Shown in pieces: positions 23,488-31,517 of a DNA stretch of 64,000 nucleotides; position 1 is the first letter of the stretch, and each line of letters begins with the position of its first letter. The notes beneath the pieces are model-generated. The model searched no databases, had not been told where the DNA came from, and worked only from the letters and a program-made list of their open reading frames with translations. Source of the DNA: Streptomyces sp. NBC_01481 (GTDB lineage Bacteria > Actinomycetota > Actinomycetes > Streptomycetales > Streptomycetaceae); assembly GCF_026339995.1 (NCBI RefSeq), contig NZ_JAPEPT010000004.1:62001-126000 (forward strand), written 5' to 3'. Position numbers and translations under genes: made by a program.

Positions 23488-26145
23488 ATGAGGCAGTACG
23501 TGTACGGATTCGGCGAGGGCAGTCGTGAGATGGCGGACCTGCTCGGGGGCAAGGGTGCCAACCTGGCCGAGATGACCCGGCTGGGGCTGCCCGTGCCCCC
23601 GGGGTTCACTGTCACGACGCAGGCCTGCCGTGAGTACCTGGCCGTCGGCGAGGAACCGGTGGAGCTCGGGGTGCAGGTCGCGCGGGCGCTCGCGGATCTG
23701 GAGCGGCGAGTCGGCCGGCAGCTGGGCGAGAGCGACAACCCGTTGCTGCTGTCCGTGCGTTCGGGCAGCAGGTTCTCGATGCCCGGCATGATGGAGACGA
23801 TCCTCGACATCGGCCTGAGCGACGCATCCGTACGCGGGCTCGCCAAGGCCACCGGACAGGAGCGGTTCGCCTGGGACTCGTACCGCCGACTGCTGCAGAT
23901 GTTCGGCCGCACGGTGCTGGGCGTCGACCCGGAGCTGTTCGAGGACGCCCTGTCCCGGCACAGGGCGGACCGCGGCGTGGCGAGCGACACCGGGCTCGAC
24001 GCGCATGATCTCGCTCTGCTGGCCGACGAGTTCAAGACGCTGATCCGTGAGGCGACCGGTGGGGAGTTCCCACAGGACCCGGTCGAGCAGCTCTACCAGG
24101 CGATCCGTGCCGTCTTCCGTTCGTGGAACGGCGAGCGCGCCCGCCTCTACCGCAGGCGGGAGCACATTCCCGACGACCTGGGCACCGCCGTCAACATCCA
24201 AGTGATGGTGTTCGGCAACCTCGGTCCCGATTCCGGCACGGGCGTCGCCTTCACACGCGACCCGGCCACCGGAGCGCGCGGTGTCTACGGCGACTACCTG
24301 ACCGACGCGCAGGGAGAGGACGTCGTCGCGGGCATCCGCAACGCCGTACCCCTCCAGGAGCTCAAGCGTCTGGATCCGTCCTCCTATCTGCAGCTCGGCG
24401 ACCACCTGCGGACCCTGGAACGCCACTACCGAGACCTGTGCGACGTCGAGTTCACCATCGAACGCGGCACGCTGTGGATGCTCCAGACCCGGGTCGGCAA
24501 GCGCACCGCCGAGGCCGCGTTCCGTATCGCGCACGAACTTGTCGACGAGCGCCTGATCAGCGAGGACGAGGCGCTCGCCCGGGTCGGCGGGCACCAGCTC
24601 GCCCGGCTGATGTTCCCCCGCTTCGACGAGGACACGACCGGTCAACCGCTGGCACACGGGGTCCCGGCCTCGCCGGGCGCGGCGGTCGGAGCGGCCGTGT
24701 TCGACTGCGCCGAAGCGGTACGCCGTGCCGCGGCCGGGGAGAAGACAGTCCTCGTACGCCGTGAGACCACGCCCGACGACCTGCCGGGAATGGTCGCGGC
24801 GGAGGCCGTACTGACCAGCCGGGGCGGCAAGACCAGCCACGCGGCCGTCGTCGCGCGGGGCATGGGCAAGGTCTGCGTGTGCGGGGCCGAGGAACTCGCG
24901 GTGGACACCGGGGCACGGCAGTTCACCGCGACCGACGGGACCGTGGTCACCGAAGGCACGGTGATCTCCGTGGACGGCACCGCGGGCACGGTCCACCTCG
25001 GCGCCCTGCCGCTGACCGAATCGCCGGTTGCGCGCTTCCTGGAGACCGGCGAGCAGGACGGCGCGCTGACGAGTGCTGTGGCCCGAACCCTCGAACGGGC
25101 CGACGCCGTACGGCGACTTGAGGTCCGAGCCAACGCCGACACCCCCGAGGACGCGGCCCGTGCCCGGCGCTTCGGCGCCCAGGGCATCGGGCTCTGCCGC
25201 ACCGAGCACATGTTCCTGGGCGAGCGCCGAAGCCTCGTCGAGGCGATGATCCTCGCGGAGGACGAGGCCGGGCGGCGCGAGGCGCTGGACACCCTCCTGC
25301 CACTCCAGCGCAGCGACTTCACCGGAATCCTCGCCGCCATGGACGGCCTGCCGGTGACGATCCGCCTCATCGACCCGCCCCTGCACGAGTTCCTGCCCGA
25401 CCGCACCGAACTCGCCGTGCGTGTAGCCACCGCCCCGACCGACCGCGACAGGCGGCTGCTGGCGGCCGTGGAGCGGATGCACGAGAGCAACCCCATGCTC
25501 GGGCTGCGCGGCGTGCGCCTCGGGCTCGTCGTCCCGGGCCTGGTCGAGATGCAGGTACGAGCGATCGCCGAGGCCGTCGTGGAGCGGACGCGGGCAGGCG
25601 GCGACCCACGGGCCGAGATCATGGTCCCGCTGGTCGGTACGGCCGAGGAGCTGCGGATCGTACGGGCTGCCGCGGAGCGCATCCTCGCAGAGGTGTCGGA
25701 GACATCCGGCATCGCCGTGCGGTGCCCGGTCGGCACAATGATCGAACTGCCCCGCGCGGCGCTGACCGCCGGCCGCATCGCCGAGGCCGCCGACTTCTTC
25801 TCCTTCGGCACCAACGACCTGACCCAGACCGCCTGGGGCCTGTCCCGCGACGACGTGGAAGCCTCGTTCTTCCCCGCCTACCTCGACCAGGGCATCTTCG
25901 CCACCTCGCCCTTCGAGACGCTCGACAGGGACGGAGTCGGCCGGCTCATCCGCATCGCCGTCGAGGAGGGCCGCGCAGCCCACCCGGGCCTCAAGATCGG
26001 CGTCTGTGGCGAACACGGCGGGGACCCGGACTCCATCCACTTCTTCCACGACGCCGGACTCGATTACGTCTCCTGCTCCCCGTTCCGAGTCCCGGTCGCC
26101 CGACTCGAAGCGGGACGCGCCGCCATCGAGGGCCGGTCGGCCTGA
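23488..26145 (+). CDS. ppdK: Pyruvate, phosphate dikinase
   Basis: PPDK interconverts pyruvate, ATP and phosphate with PEP, AMP and pyrophosphate. The 885-residue protein is full length: nucleotide-binding part (LLGGKGANLAEMTRLGLPVPPGF, GSRFSMPGMMETILDIGLS), phospho-histidine domain (SRGGKTSHAAVVARGMGKVC) and PEP/pyruvate barrel (GIGLCRTEHMF, GTNDLTQTAWG, GVCGEHGGDP with the catalytic Cys). The ATG at 23488 follows CAGGAGATC; the longer frame overlapping the USP was rejected. In a dormancy setting it could conserve energy as pyrophosphate or feed gluconeogenesis. S. coelicolor also has a ppdK in its oxygen-stress region. Confidence 0.96.
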   Translation: MRQYVYGFGEGSREMADLLGGKGANLAEMTRLGLPVPPGFTVTTQACREYLAVGEEPVELGVQVARALADLERRVGRQLGESDNPLLLSVRSGSRFSMPGMMETILDIGLSDASVRGLAKATGQERFAWDSYRRLLQMFGRTVLGVDPELFEDALSRHRADRGVASDTGLDAHDLALLADEFKTLIREATGGEFPQDPVEQLYQAIRAVFRSWNGERARLYRRREHIPDDLGTAVNIQVMVFGNLGPDSGTGVAFTRDPATGARGVYGDYLTDAQGEDVVAGIRNAVPLQELKRLDPSSYLQLGDHLRTLERHYRDLCDVEFTIERGTLWMLQTRVGKRTAEAAFRIAHELVDERLISEDEALARVGGHQLARLMFPRFDEDTTGQPLAHGVPASPGAAVGAAVFDCAEAVRRAAAGEKTVLVRRETTPDDLPGMVAAEAVLTSRGGKTSHAAVVARGMGKVCVCGAEELAVDTGARQFTATDGTVVTEGTVISVDGTAGTVHLGALPLTESPVARFLETGEQDGALTSAVARTLERADAVRRLEVRANADTPEDAARARRFGAQGIGLCRTEHMFLGERRSLVEAMILAEDEAGRREALDTLLPLQRSDFTGILAAMDGLPVTIRLIDPPLHEFLPDRTELAVRVATAPTDRDRRLLAAVERMHESNPMLGLRGVRLGLVVPGLVEMQVRAIAEAVVERTRAGGDPRAEIMVPLVGTAEELRIVRAAAERILAEVSETSGIAVRCPVGTMIELPRAALTAGRIAEAADFFSFGTNDLTQTAWGLSRDDVEASFFPAYLDQGIFATSPFETLDRDGVGRLIRIAVEEGRAAHPGLKIGVCGEHGGDPDSIHFFHDAGLDYVSCSPFRVPVARLEAGRAAIEGRSA

Positions 26146-26177
26146 GCAGCCATGCCATCAGGCGTCTCGCCGGGTGG

Positions 26178-27899
26178 TCACTGAGCCTGGTCGTTCCCCT
26201 GGGCGCTGCTCCACTTCCGGTATGCGGCCACGGCGGTCGGCAGCGTGGGGAAGATCCGGTCGGTGCCGACCGATTCGGTCAGCCCGTACGCGTCCAGATC
26301 TTCGCGCAGCTCCTGTTTCACGCGGGCGAGTGCGAAGACGATGCCGCGACCGGTCAGTTCGTGGCGCAGCGATTCGACCGCGTCCAGCGCGGTGATGTCC
26401 ACCTCCACATTGGCCTCGGTGTTGAGGACGAACCACGACACGCGACCTTCCTGCTCGTCAACCGAGGCCAGTGCGCGGTGTCTGAAGTCCTCGGCGTTGG
26501 CGAAGAACAGCGGCGAGTCGTATCGGTAGACGAGCAACCCGGGGATGGTGCGGGCCTGCGGATAGTCGTCCACGTCGTGCATCCCGGCCACACCGGGCAC
26601 CAGGCCCTCGACGGCATCGTGCGGCCGGGCCACCCGCGCCAGCAGCTCGGCCACCGAAAGCCCGACCGCCACCAGTACGCCGTACAGGATGTCCAGGGCC
26701 AGCACGCCGGCCAGGCAGCCGAGCGCCAGCAGCAGTTCCCGGCGGCGGAAGGAGGCCAGCCGCCGGAACCCCGCCAGGTCGATCATGCGGACGGCGGCGT
26801 AGACGACCAGGGCGCCGAGCACGGTCGCGGGCGTGTCCGCCAGAAGTGGGCTGAGGAAGAGCAGCACCGCCAGCACGGCCGCGCACGCGACGAGCGAGTA
26901 CGCCTGGCTGCGGCCGCCCGCCGAGTCGGCGAGTGCGGTACGGCTGGCGCTACTGCTCACCGGGAAGCCGTGCAGGACGCCTGCGCCGAGGTTCGCCGCG
27001 CCCAGGGCCAGCAGTTCCTGGTTGGCGTCCAACCGATGGGCGCCGTCGCGTGACGCGAAGGCCCGCGCCGTGAGGATCACATCGGTGTAGGCGACGAGGA
27101 GGACGCCGAGTGCGGGCAGCAGCAGATGCGGCAGCTCGCCCAGGTCCGGTACATCGGGCCGCGGGAGCCCCGCGGGGATCTCGCCGATCACCGCGATGCC
27201 GTGGTCCTCGAGGCCGAAAGTCGCCACGACGGCGGTTCCGAGGACCAGGGCCAGCAGCGGGGCGGGCACGGCACGGGCGTACCGCGACATCGTGAACAGG
27301 AAGATCAGCGTGGCCGCGGCGAAGACGGTTGTCGCCGCGTGGATCTGAGGAAGATGCCGTACGAAGGAGGCGAGTTGGGGGAAGAATCCGGACCCTTCGG
27401 TTGGTACGCCGGTGAGCTTGGGCAGCTGGTCCACCATCATGATGAGCGCCACGCCGGCCAGATAGCCGACCAGGACCGGCCGCGACAGCAGATCGGCGAC
27501 GAAACCCAGCCGTACCGCCCACGCCACCAGGCACAGCAGCCCGACCGCGACGGCGAGCGTAGCCGCCAGCACGGCATACCTGCCGGGATCTCCGGCGGCG
27601 AGCGGCCCGACCACCGTGGCGGTCATCAGCGCGGTCGTCGACTCGGGGCCGACCGAAAGCAGCCGTGACGAGCCCAGCAGGGCGTACAGCACCAGTGCCG
27701 GAAGGATCGCCCACAGCCCGGCGACCGGCGGCAGCCCGGCCACGCCCGCGTACGCCATGACCTGTGGCACGAGATACGCGGCGACCGTCACCCCGGCCAG
27801 CAGGTCCCCGCGCAGCCAGGAGCGCTCGTATCCCACGAGTACGGCCATCCCGGGGATCAGGCGCCACCTCGGGCCGTCCGTACCGGTCCGCTGGGACAT
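26178..27899 (-). CDS. SulP/SLC26-family anion transporter with STAS domain
   Basis: The 573-residue membrane protein has 10-12 hydrophobic segments, beginning GDLLAGVTVAAYLVPQVMAYA and LLSVGPESTTALMTA (the family signature region). A cytoplasmic STAS domain follows at about 440-560 (LLVYRYDSPLFFANAEDFRHR, FVLNTEANVEVDITALDAVE). SulP proteins carry sulfate, bicarbonate or other anions; no carbonic anhydrase is adjacent to favour bicarbonate. The ATG at 27899 has GAAAGGAG upstream. It converges with ppdK and has a DosR-like box 55 bp before its start. Confidence 0.92.
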   Translation of the reverse strand: MSQRTGTDGPRWRLIPGMAVLVGYERSWLRGDLLAGVTVAAYLVPQVMAYAGVAGLPPVAGLWAILPALVLYALLGSSRLLSVGPESTTALMTATVVGPLAAGDPGRYAVLAATLAVAVGLLCLVAWAVRLGFVADLLSRPVLVGYLAGVALIMMVDQLPKLTGVPTEGSGFFPQLASFVRHLPQIHAATTVFAAATLIFLFTMSRYARAVPAPLLALVLGTAVVATFGLEDHGIAVIGEIPAGLPRPDVPDLGELPHLLLPALGVLLVAYTDVILTARAFASRDGAHRLDANQELLALGAANLGAGVLHGFPVSSSASRTALADSAGGRSQAYSLVACAAVLAVLLFLSPLLADTPATVLGALVVYAAVRMIDLAGFRRLASFRRRELLLALGCLAGVLALDILYGVLVAVGLSVAELLARVARPHDAVEGLVPGVAGMHDVDDYPQARTIPGLLVYRYDSPLFFANAEDFRHRALASVDEQEGRVSWFVLNTEANVEVDITALDAVESLRHELTGRGIVFALARVKQELREDLDAYGLTESVGTDRIFPTLPTAVAAYRKWSSAQGNDQAQ

Positions 27900-27953
27900 G
27901 GGACTCCTTTCGTCGCGGCCCCTCAGCATCCCGCCGCCCCCGCGCAGTCACGA

Positions 27954-27967
27954 GGGCCGACCGGCCC
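27954..27967. promoter_or_regulatory. DosR-like palindrome upstream of the SulP gene
   Basis: GGGCCGACCGGCCC, a perfect 14-bp inverted repeat, lies 55 bp before the SulP start on the minus strand; no clear partner within 25 bp. Confidence 0.65.
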
Positions 27968-28005
27968 CATGATCCGCTTCCGTACCCCAACGAGCCCCGG
28001 AACCA

Positions 28006-28041
28006 GGGCCGTTCAGCCCCGGCAGTACCGCCCTTCGGCCT
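28006..28041. promoter_or_regulatory. DosR-like palindrome pair upstream of the DoxX gene
   Basis: GGGCCGTTCAGCCC (28006-28019) and a weaker CCGCCCTTCGGCCT (28028-28041) are 22 bp apart and 79-114 bp upstream of the start at 28120. Confidence 0.55.
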
Positions 28042-28119
28042 CCGGCGGCGCGGGGCGCCGGGCGACGACAGTGAGCGATGTCAGGCACCGACCCGGCATC
28101 CTCTGAAGGGAACAGCACC

Positions 28120-28731
28120 ATGGCTGTGCACGAGCACCCCCACAAGCGCCCCGTCTTCCACTTTCCCTTTTGGCGCAGGACCAGGACGGCGTCCGCGACG
28201 ACCGCTGGTACACAAACCCGGCCGGCCTACGCCATCGCGGCCCTGCGCCTCCTGACCGGCTTCGTCTTCCTGTGGGCGTTCCTCGACAAGACCTTCGGCT
28301 GGGGCTATGCCACCCCGTCCGGCAAGGGCTGGATCGACGGCGGTTCGCCGACCAGGGGCTTCCTGAGCTCCGTCGCCGCCGGGCCCATGGAGTCCACGTT
28401 CCACGACTGGGCAGGTGCCGCCTGGGCGGACTGGCTGTTCATGCTCGGTCTGCTCGGCATCGGTACCGCCCTGCTGACCGGTACCGCGCTGCGCCTGACG
28501 GCGGTCGCCGGCACGGCGATGATGGCGCTGATGTGGCTCGCGGAGTGGCCGCCTGCCCAGCACCTGTCCGACGGTTCGCCGAGCATGTCCACCAATCCCG
28601 TGGTGGAGTACCACGTCATCTACGCGGCCGCCCTTGTCGCCCTCGCCCTGACGTCCGCGGGCGAGACCTGGGGGCTCGGCCGGATCTGGGCGCGACTGCC
28701 GTTCGTATGCCGCAACGGCTGGCTGCGCTGA
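28120..28731 (+). CDS. DoxX-like membrane protein
   Basis: The 203-residue protein has four hydrophobic helices (AIAALRLLTGFVFLWAFLDK, ADWLFMLGLLGIGTALLTG, LRLTAVAGTAMMALMWLAEW, VEYHVIYAAALVALALTSAG) separated by a loop rich in aromatic and acidic residues. This is the arrangement of DoxX/DoxD and thiosulfate:quinone oxidoreductase small subunits. A role in quinone-linked electron transfer is a family suggestion, not proven. The ATG at 28120 follows GAAGGGAACAGC; upstream codons of the longer frame overlap the operator region and were not used. Confidence 0.8.
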   Translation: MAVHEHPHKRPVFHFPFWRRTRTASATTAGTQTRPAYAIAALRLLTGFVFLWAFLDKTFGWGYATPSGKGWIDGGSPTRGFLSSVAAGPMESTFHDWAGAAWADWLFMLGLLGIGTALLTGTALRLTAVAGTAMMALMWLAEWPPAQHLSDGSPSMSTNPVVEYHVIYAAALVALALTSAGETWGLGRIWARLPFVCRNGWLR

Positions 28732-28791
28732 CCCCTGTGCCACTTTCCGAGGAGGGGGCTGCCGGTCTCCGGCCGCCGACCGCCCAGGTAT

Positions 28792-28825
28792 GGGCCGGTC
28801 GGCCCCGGCCGGGGACCAGCGGCCC
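28792..28825. promoter_or_regulatory. DosR-like palindrome pair upstream of the USP-USP-HAD-GH65 run
   Basis: GGGCCGGTCGGCCC (28792-28805) and GGGACCAGCGGCCC (28812-28825) are 20 bp apart, 80-113 bp before the USP start at 28905. Confidence 0.7.
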
Positions 28826-28904
28826 CTCCAAGACGCCCGCCCCGCCCACGACGCTGGAAGCGGGTCGTCCGACAGATCCGCTCGCCACCCAGGAGGTACG
28901 CATC

Positions 28905-29783
28905 ATGTCCCGCACCGTCACTGTCGGCCTGGACGGCTCGCAGGAGAGCCTGGCCGCCGCCGAATGGGCCGCCCGCGAAGCGCGGCTGCGCGGTCTGCCG
29001 CTACGGCTCGTCAACGTCTGGGAACCGCAGCCCTACATTCAGGCTCCGCTCCTGGGCGGCGAGACGGTGCAGCACTGGGCGGAGCGTATTCCCCGCGATA
29101 CGGCCGACGAGCTGCGGCTCCGTCACCCGGATGTGGAGATCACCGCGGATCAGGTCGCCGGCCGGCCCGGTACCGTCCTGCCCGACGAGGCCCGGGGCGC
29201 CGAGCTGCTGGTCCTGGGTTCCCGTGGCCTGAGCGGCGTCGCCGGATTCATGGTCGGGTCCGTCGGCATGGCAACCGTGGCCAACACGGAGCGGCCCGTC
29301 GTCCTCGTACGGGCAGAGGAGAAGGCCAAGGACGAGCGAGCGCCCGGTTCCACTGCGAACCGGCGCGTTGTGCTGGGTCTCGACACCGAGCACCCGGACG
29401 ACTCCGTGATCGAGTTCGCCTTCGACGCGGCTGCGCGCCGTGCCACCGCCCTGTATGTCTTCCATGGCTGGAACTTGCCGCCGTACTTCGCATACGGGCT
29501 TCCCGCCGACCCGAGGATGAAGGCCCAACTGGCTGTTCAGGAGGCGGACTCCCTGGCCGAGACGCTGCGCCCCTGGCGGCAGAAGTTCCCGGCCGTCGAG
29601 GTCGTCGAGCGGTCGCGATCGGGCAGGCCCGCCAACCACCTGGTGGGCGCCTCCCGAGACGCGGCTCTGGTCGTTGTCGGTCGCCGTACTCGCCGTTCGC
29701 CGCTCGGCGCACACATCGGGCCCGTCACACATGCCGTGCTGCACCACGCCACCTCGCCGGTCGCCGTGGTCCCACACGACTGA
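28905..29783 (+). CDS. Universal stress protein, tandem UspA domains
   Basis: The 292-residue protein opens MSRTVTVGLDGSQESLAAAEW. Domain 1 keeps the ATP motif GSRGLSGVAGFMVGS; domain 2 begins VVLGLDTEHPDDSVIEFAFD and has GRRTRRSPLGAHIGP. It is most like the USP at 45656 (both MTR/MSR-VTVGLDGS). The start at 28905 follows AGGAGG at 28890. It leads a plus-strand run of USP, USP, HAD and GH65 genes. Confidence 0.93.
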   Translation: MSRTVTVGLDGSQESLAAAEWAAREARLRGLPLRLVNVWEPQPYIQAPLLGGETVQHWAERIPRDTADELRLRHPDVEITADQVAGRPGTVLPDEARGAELLVLGSRGLSGVAGFMVGSVGMATVANTERPVVLVRAEEKAKDERAPGSTANRRVVLGLDTEHPDDSVIEFAFDAAARRATALYVFHGWNLPPYFAYGLPADPRMKAQLAVQEADSLAETLRPWRQKFPAVEVVERSRSGRPANHLVGASRDAALVVVGRRTRRSPLGAHIGPVTHAVLHHATSPVAVVPHD

Positions 29784-29885
29784 CGCCACGCCGAGGAAAC
29801 ACCCCCGGGTGAAAACGGACCGTGAAGCGCCAGTCGTCCTGGGAGAAGTCCGAACTCCTAAGGAGAAGGGAAGAAGGTGGGGACA

Positions 29886-30761
29886 ATGGAGTTGCCCCTC
29901 GTCGTAGGCGTGGACGGATCCGAGTCCAGCCTGCGGGCCGTTGACTGGGCGGCCGATGAGGCAGCCCTGCACGGTGTGCCGCTGCGCCTGGTGAACGCGT
30001 CGATGTGGGAACGGTACGAAGGGGCGGCGCTCGCCGATGATTTGGGACGCCCCTCGGAGCGGGTCATGGCCGAGAACATCGTCGGTACGGCCGCCGAACG
30101 CGCCCGCCGTCGCGACCCGGACCTCAAGATCCAGACGGACATCCTGCCCGAGGACACGGTGAGCGCCCTGCTCAGCGAGGGCCGCAACGCCTCCGCCCTC
30201 GTCACCGGCTCGCGCGGTCGTAGCGGAATCGCCGAGATGCTGCTCGGCTCGGTGAGCCTGGCAGTCGCCGCCCGCGCCGACTGCCCGGTGTTCGTCATTC
30301 GCGGCAGCCACGATCCGCGGGGCGGCACGCACCGGCGGATCGTCCTCGGCGTCGACGAACCCCCGGCGGGCTCGGCCGCTGTGCGTTTCGCGTTCCGCGA
30401 GGCGGAGAGGCGCCGGGCTGCCCTGCACGCCATCCGGGCGTGGCGCCGCCCCGCGCACGAGGCGGCCGACCATCCTCTGGTCGCCGCAGACGCCGCCCGA
30501 TTCCACGAAGGCCGGGCCATGGAGATCCTCGAAGCGGCGCTGCGTGAAGCCGTAGCGGACCACCCCACCGTGGAGCTGCACCGGGCAACGGCCGAGGGTC
30601 CCGCCCGCATGGTGCTCATGAACGCCTCGGCCGCGGCAGACCTGCTGGTTGTCGGCGCCCTGCGGCGGCACGGGCACTTTGGACTCCAGCTCGGCCGGGT
30701 TGCCCACGCGGTGCTGCACCACTCGGTGTGCCCCGTGGCCGTCGTACCGCAACGGTCGTGA
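29886..30761 (+). CDS. Universal stress protein, tandem UspA domains
   Basis: The 291 residues open MELPLVVGVDGSESSLRAVDW. Domain 1 has GSRGRSGIAEMLLGS, a complete ATP motif; domain 2 lacks the second half (GALRRHGHFGLQLGR). The ATG at 29886 follows GGGAAGAAGGTGGGG; a GTG three codons earlier is an alternative. It is followed after 4 bases by the HAD gene, so it is probably co-transcribed with the sugar-phosphorylase pair. No palindrome pair lies in the 102-base gap before it. Confidence 0.92.
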   Translation: MELPLVVGVDGSESSLRAVDWAADEAALHGVPLRLVNASMWERYEGAALADDLGRPSERVMAENIVGTAAERARRRDPDLKIQTDILPEDTVSALLSEGRNASALVTGSRGRSGIAEMLLGSVSLAVAARADCPVFVIRGSHDPRGGTHRRIVLGVDEPPAGSAAVRFAFREAERRRAALHAIRAWRRPAHEAADHPLVAADAARFHEGRAMEILEAALREAVADHPTVELHRATAEGPARMVLMNASAAADLLVVGALRRHGHFGLQLGRVAHAVLHHSVCPVAVVPQRS

Positions 30762-30765
30762 CGAC

Positions 30766-31515
30766 ATGAGCGCTCGGCCCCGCGCGCTGCGGGGTATGGC
30801 GGCCGTGGTCCTCGACACCGACGGAGTGATCACCGACTCCGCGCGGTTGCACGCCGCCGCCTGGAAGACCGCCTTCGACGCTTACCTGCGCGATCACCCG
30901 CCCGCCGATTCCGCCCAGCGGCGCCCCTTCGACGTGCGGGAGGACTATCTGCGGTACGTCGACGGCAAGTCACGGATCGACGGTGCCGCGGCCTTCCTGG
31001 AGTCCCGGGGGCTGCGGCTGCCCGGCGCGGAGGTGCAGGAAGTCGCCGGGAACAAGGAGCGGTTGTTCACCGCGCGGTTGCGGGAACACGGCGTCGACGC
31101 CTATCCGGGCACGGTCCGGCTGCTGCGTGCCCTGCGCTCGGCCCGCGTACCCCTGGCCGCCGCCTCCGCCTCCCGGCACGCCCGCGAACTCCTCGAACAC
31201 GCGGGAGTGCTGGACCTCTTCGATGCCCTGGTGGACGGCGGTGAGGCGGCGCGCCTTCACTTGCCCGGCAAGCCCGACCCCGCGCTGTTCCTGGAGGCGG
31301 CCCGCCGCCTCGGTGTCCCCGCCTCCCGTACCGCTGTCGTCGAGGACGCTCTGGCCGGAGTCGAGGCCGGGCGCCGCGGCGGCTTCGGCCTGGTCGTCGG
31401 TGTGGACCGGGCGCGTACGCCACAGACGCGTGCTGAACTGCTCAAGCACGGCGCGGATGTGGTGGTCCGTGACCTCGCGGAACTCCTCACCGACAGCGAC
31501 TGCCAGAAGGGTTGA
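30766..31515 (+). CDS. HAD-superfamily beta-phosphoglucomutase-like protein
   Basis: The 249-residue protein starts MSARPRALRGMAAVVLDTDG and has the HAD motif I pair of aspartates (VVLDTDGVITDS), motif II (LAAASASR), motif III lysine (LPGKPDPALFLEAARRLG) and motif IV (VVEDALAGVEAGRRGGF). This is the beta-phosphoglucomutase subtype. Its stop lies 2 bases before the GH65 start. Beta-glucose 1-phosphate made by a GH65 phosphorylase is the natural substrate of beta-PGM, giving glucose 6-phosphate. The functional link is inferred from gene order. Confidence 0.9.
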   Translation: MSARPRALRGMAAVVLDTDGVITDSARLHAAAWKTAFDAYLRDHPPADSAQRRPFDVREDYLRYVDGKSRIDGAAAFLESRGLRLPGAEVQEVAGNKERLFTARLREHGVDAYPGTVRLLRALRSARVPLAAASASRHARELLEHAGVLDLFDALVDGGEAARLHLPGKPDPALFLEAARRLGVPASRTAVVEDALAGVEAGRRGGFGLVVGVDRARTPQTRAELLKHGADVVVRDLAELLTDSDCQKG

Positions 31516-31517
31516 CG

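Noticed and set aside
23407..26049. An 880-codon minus-strand open frame
   Set aside because: Shadow of ppdK on the opposite strand, caused by high GC third positions; no recognisable domain.
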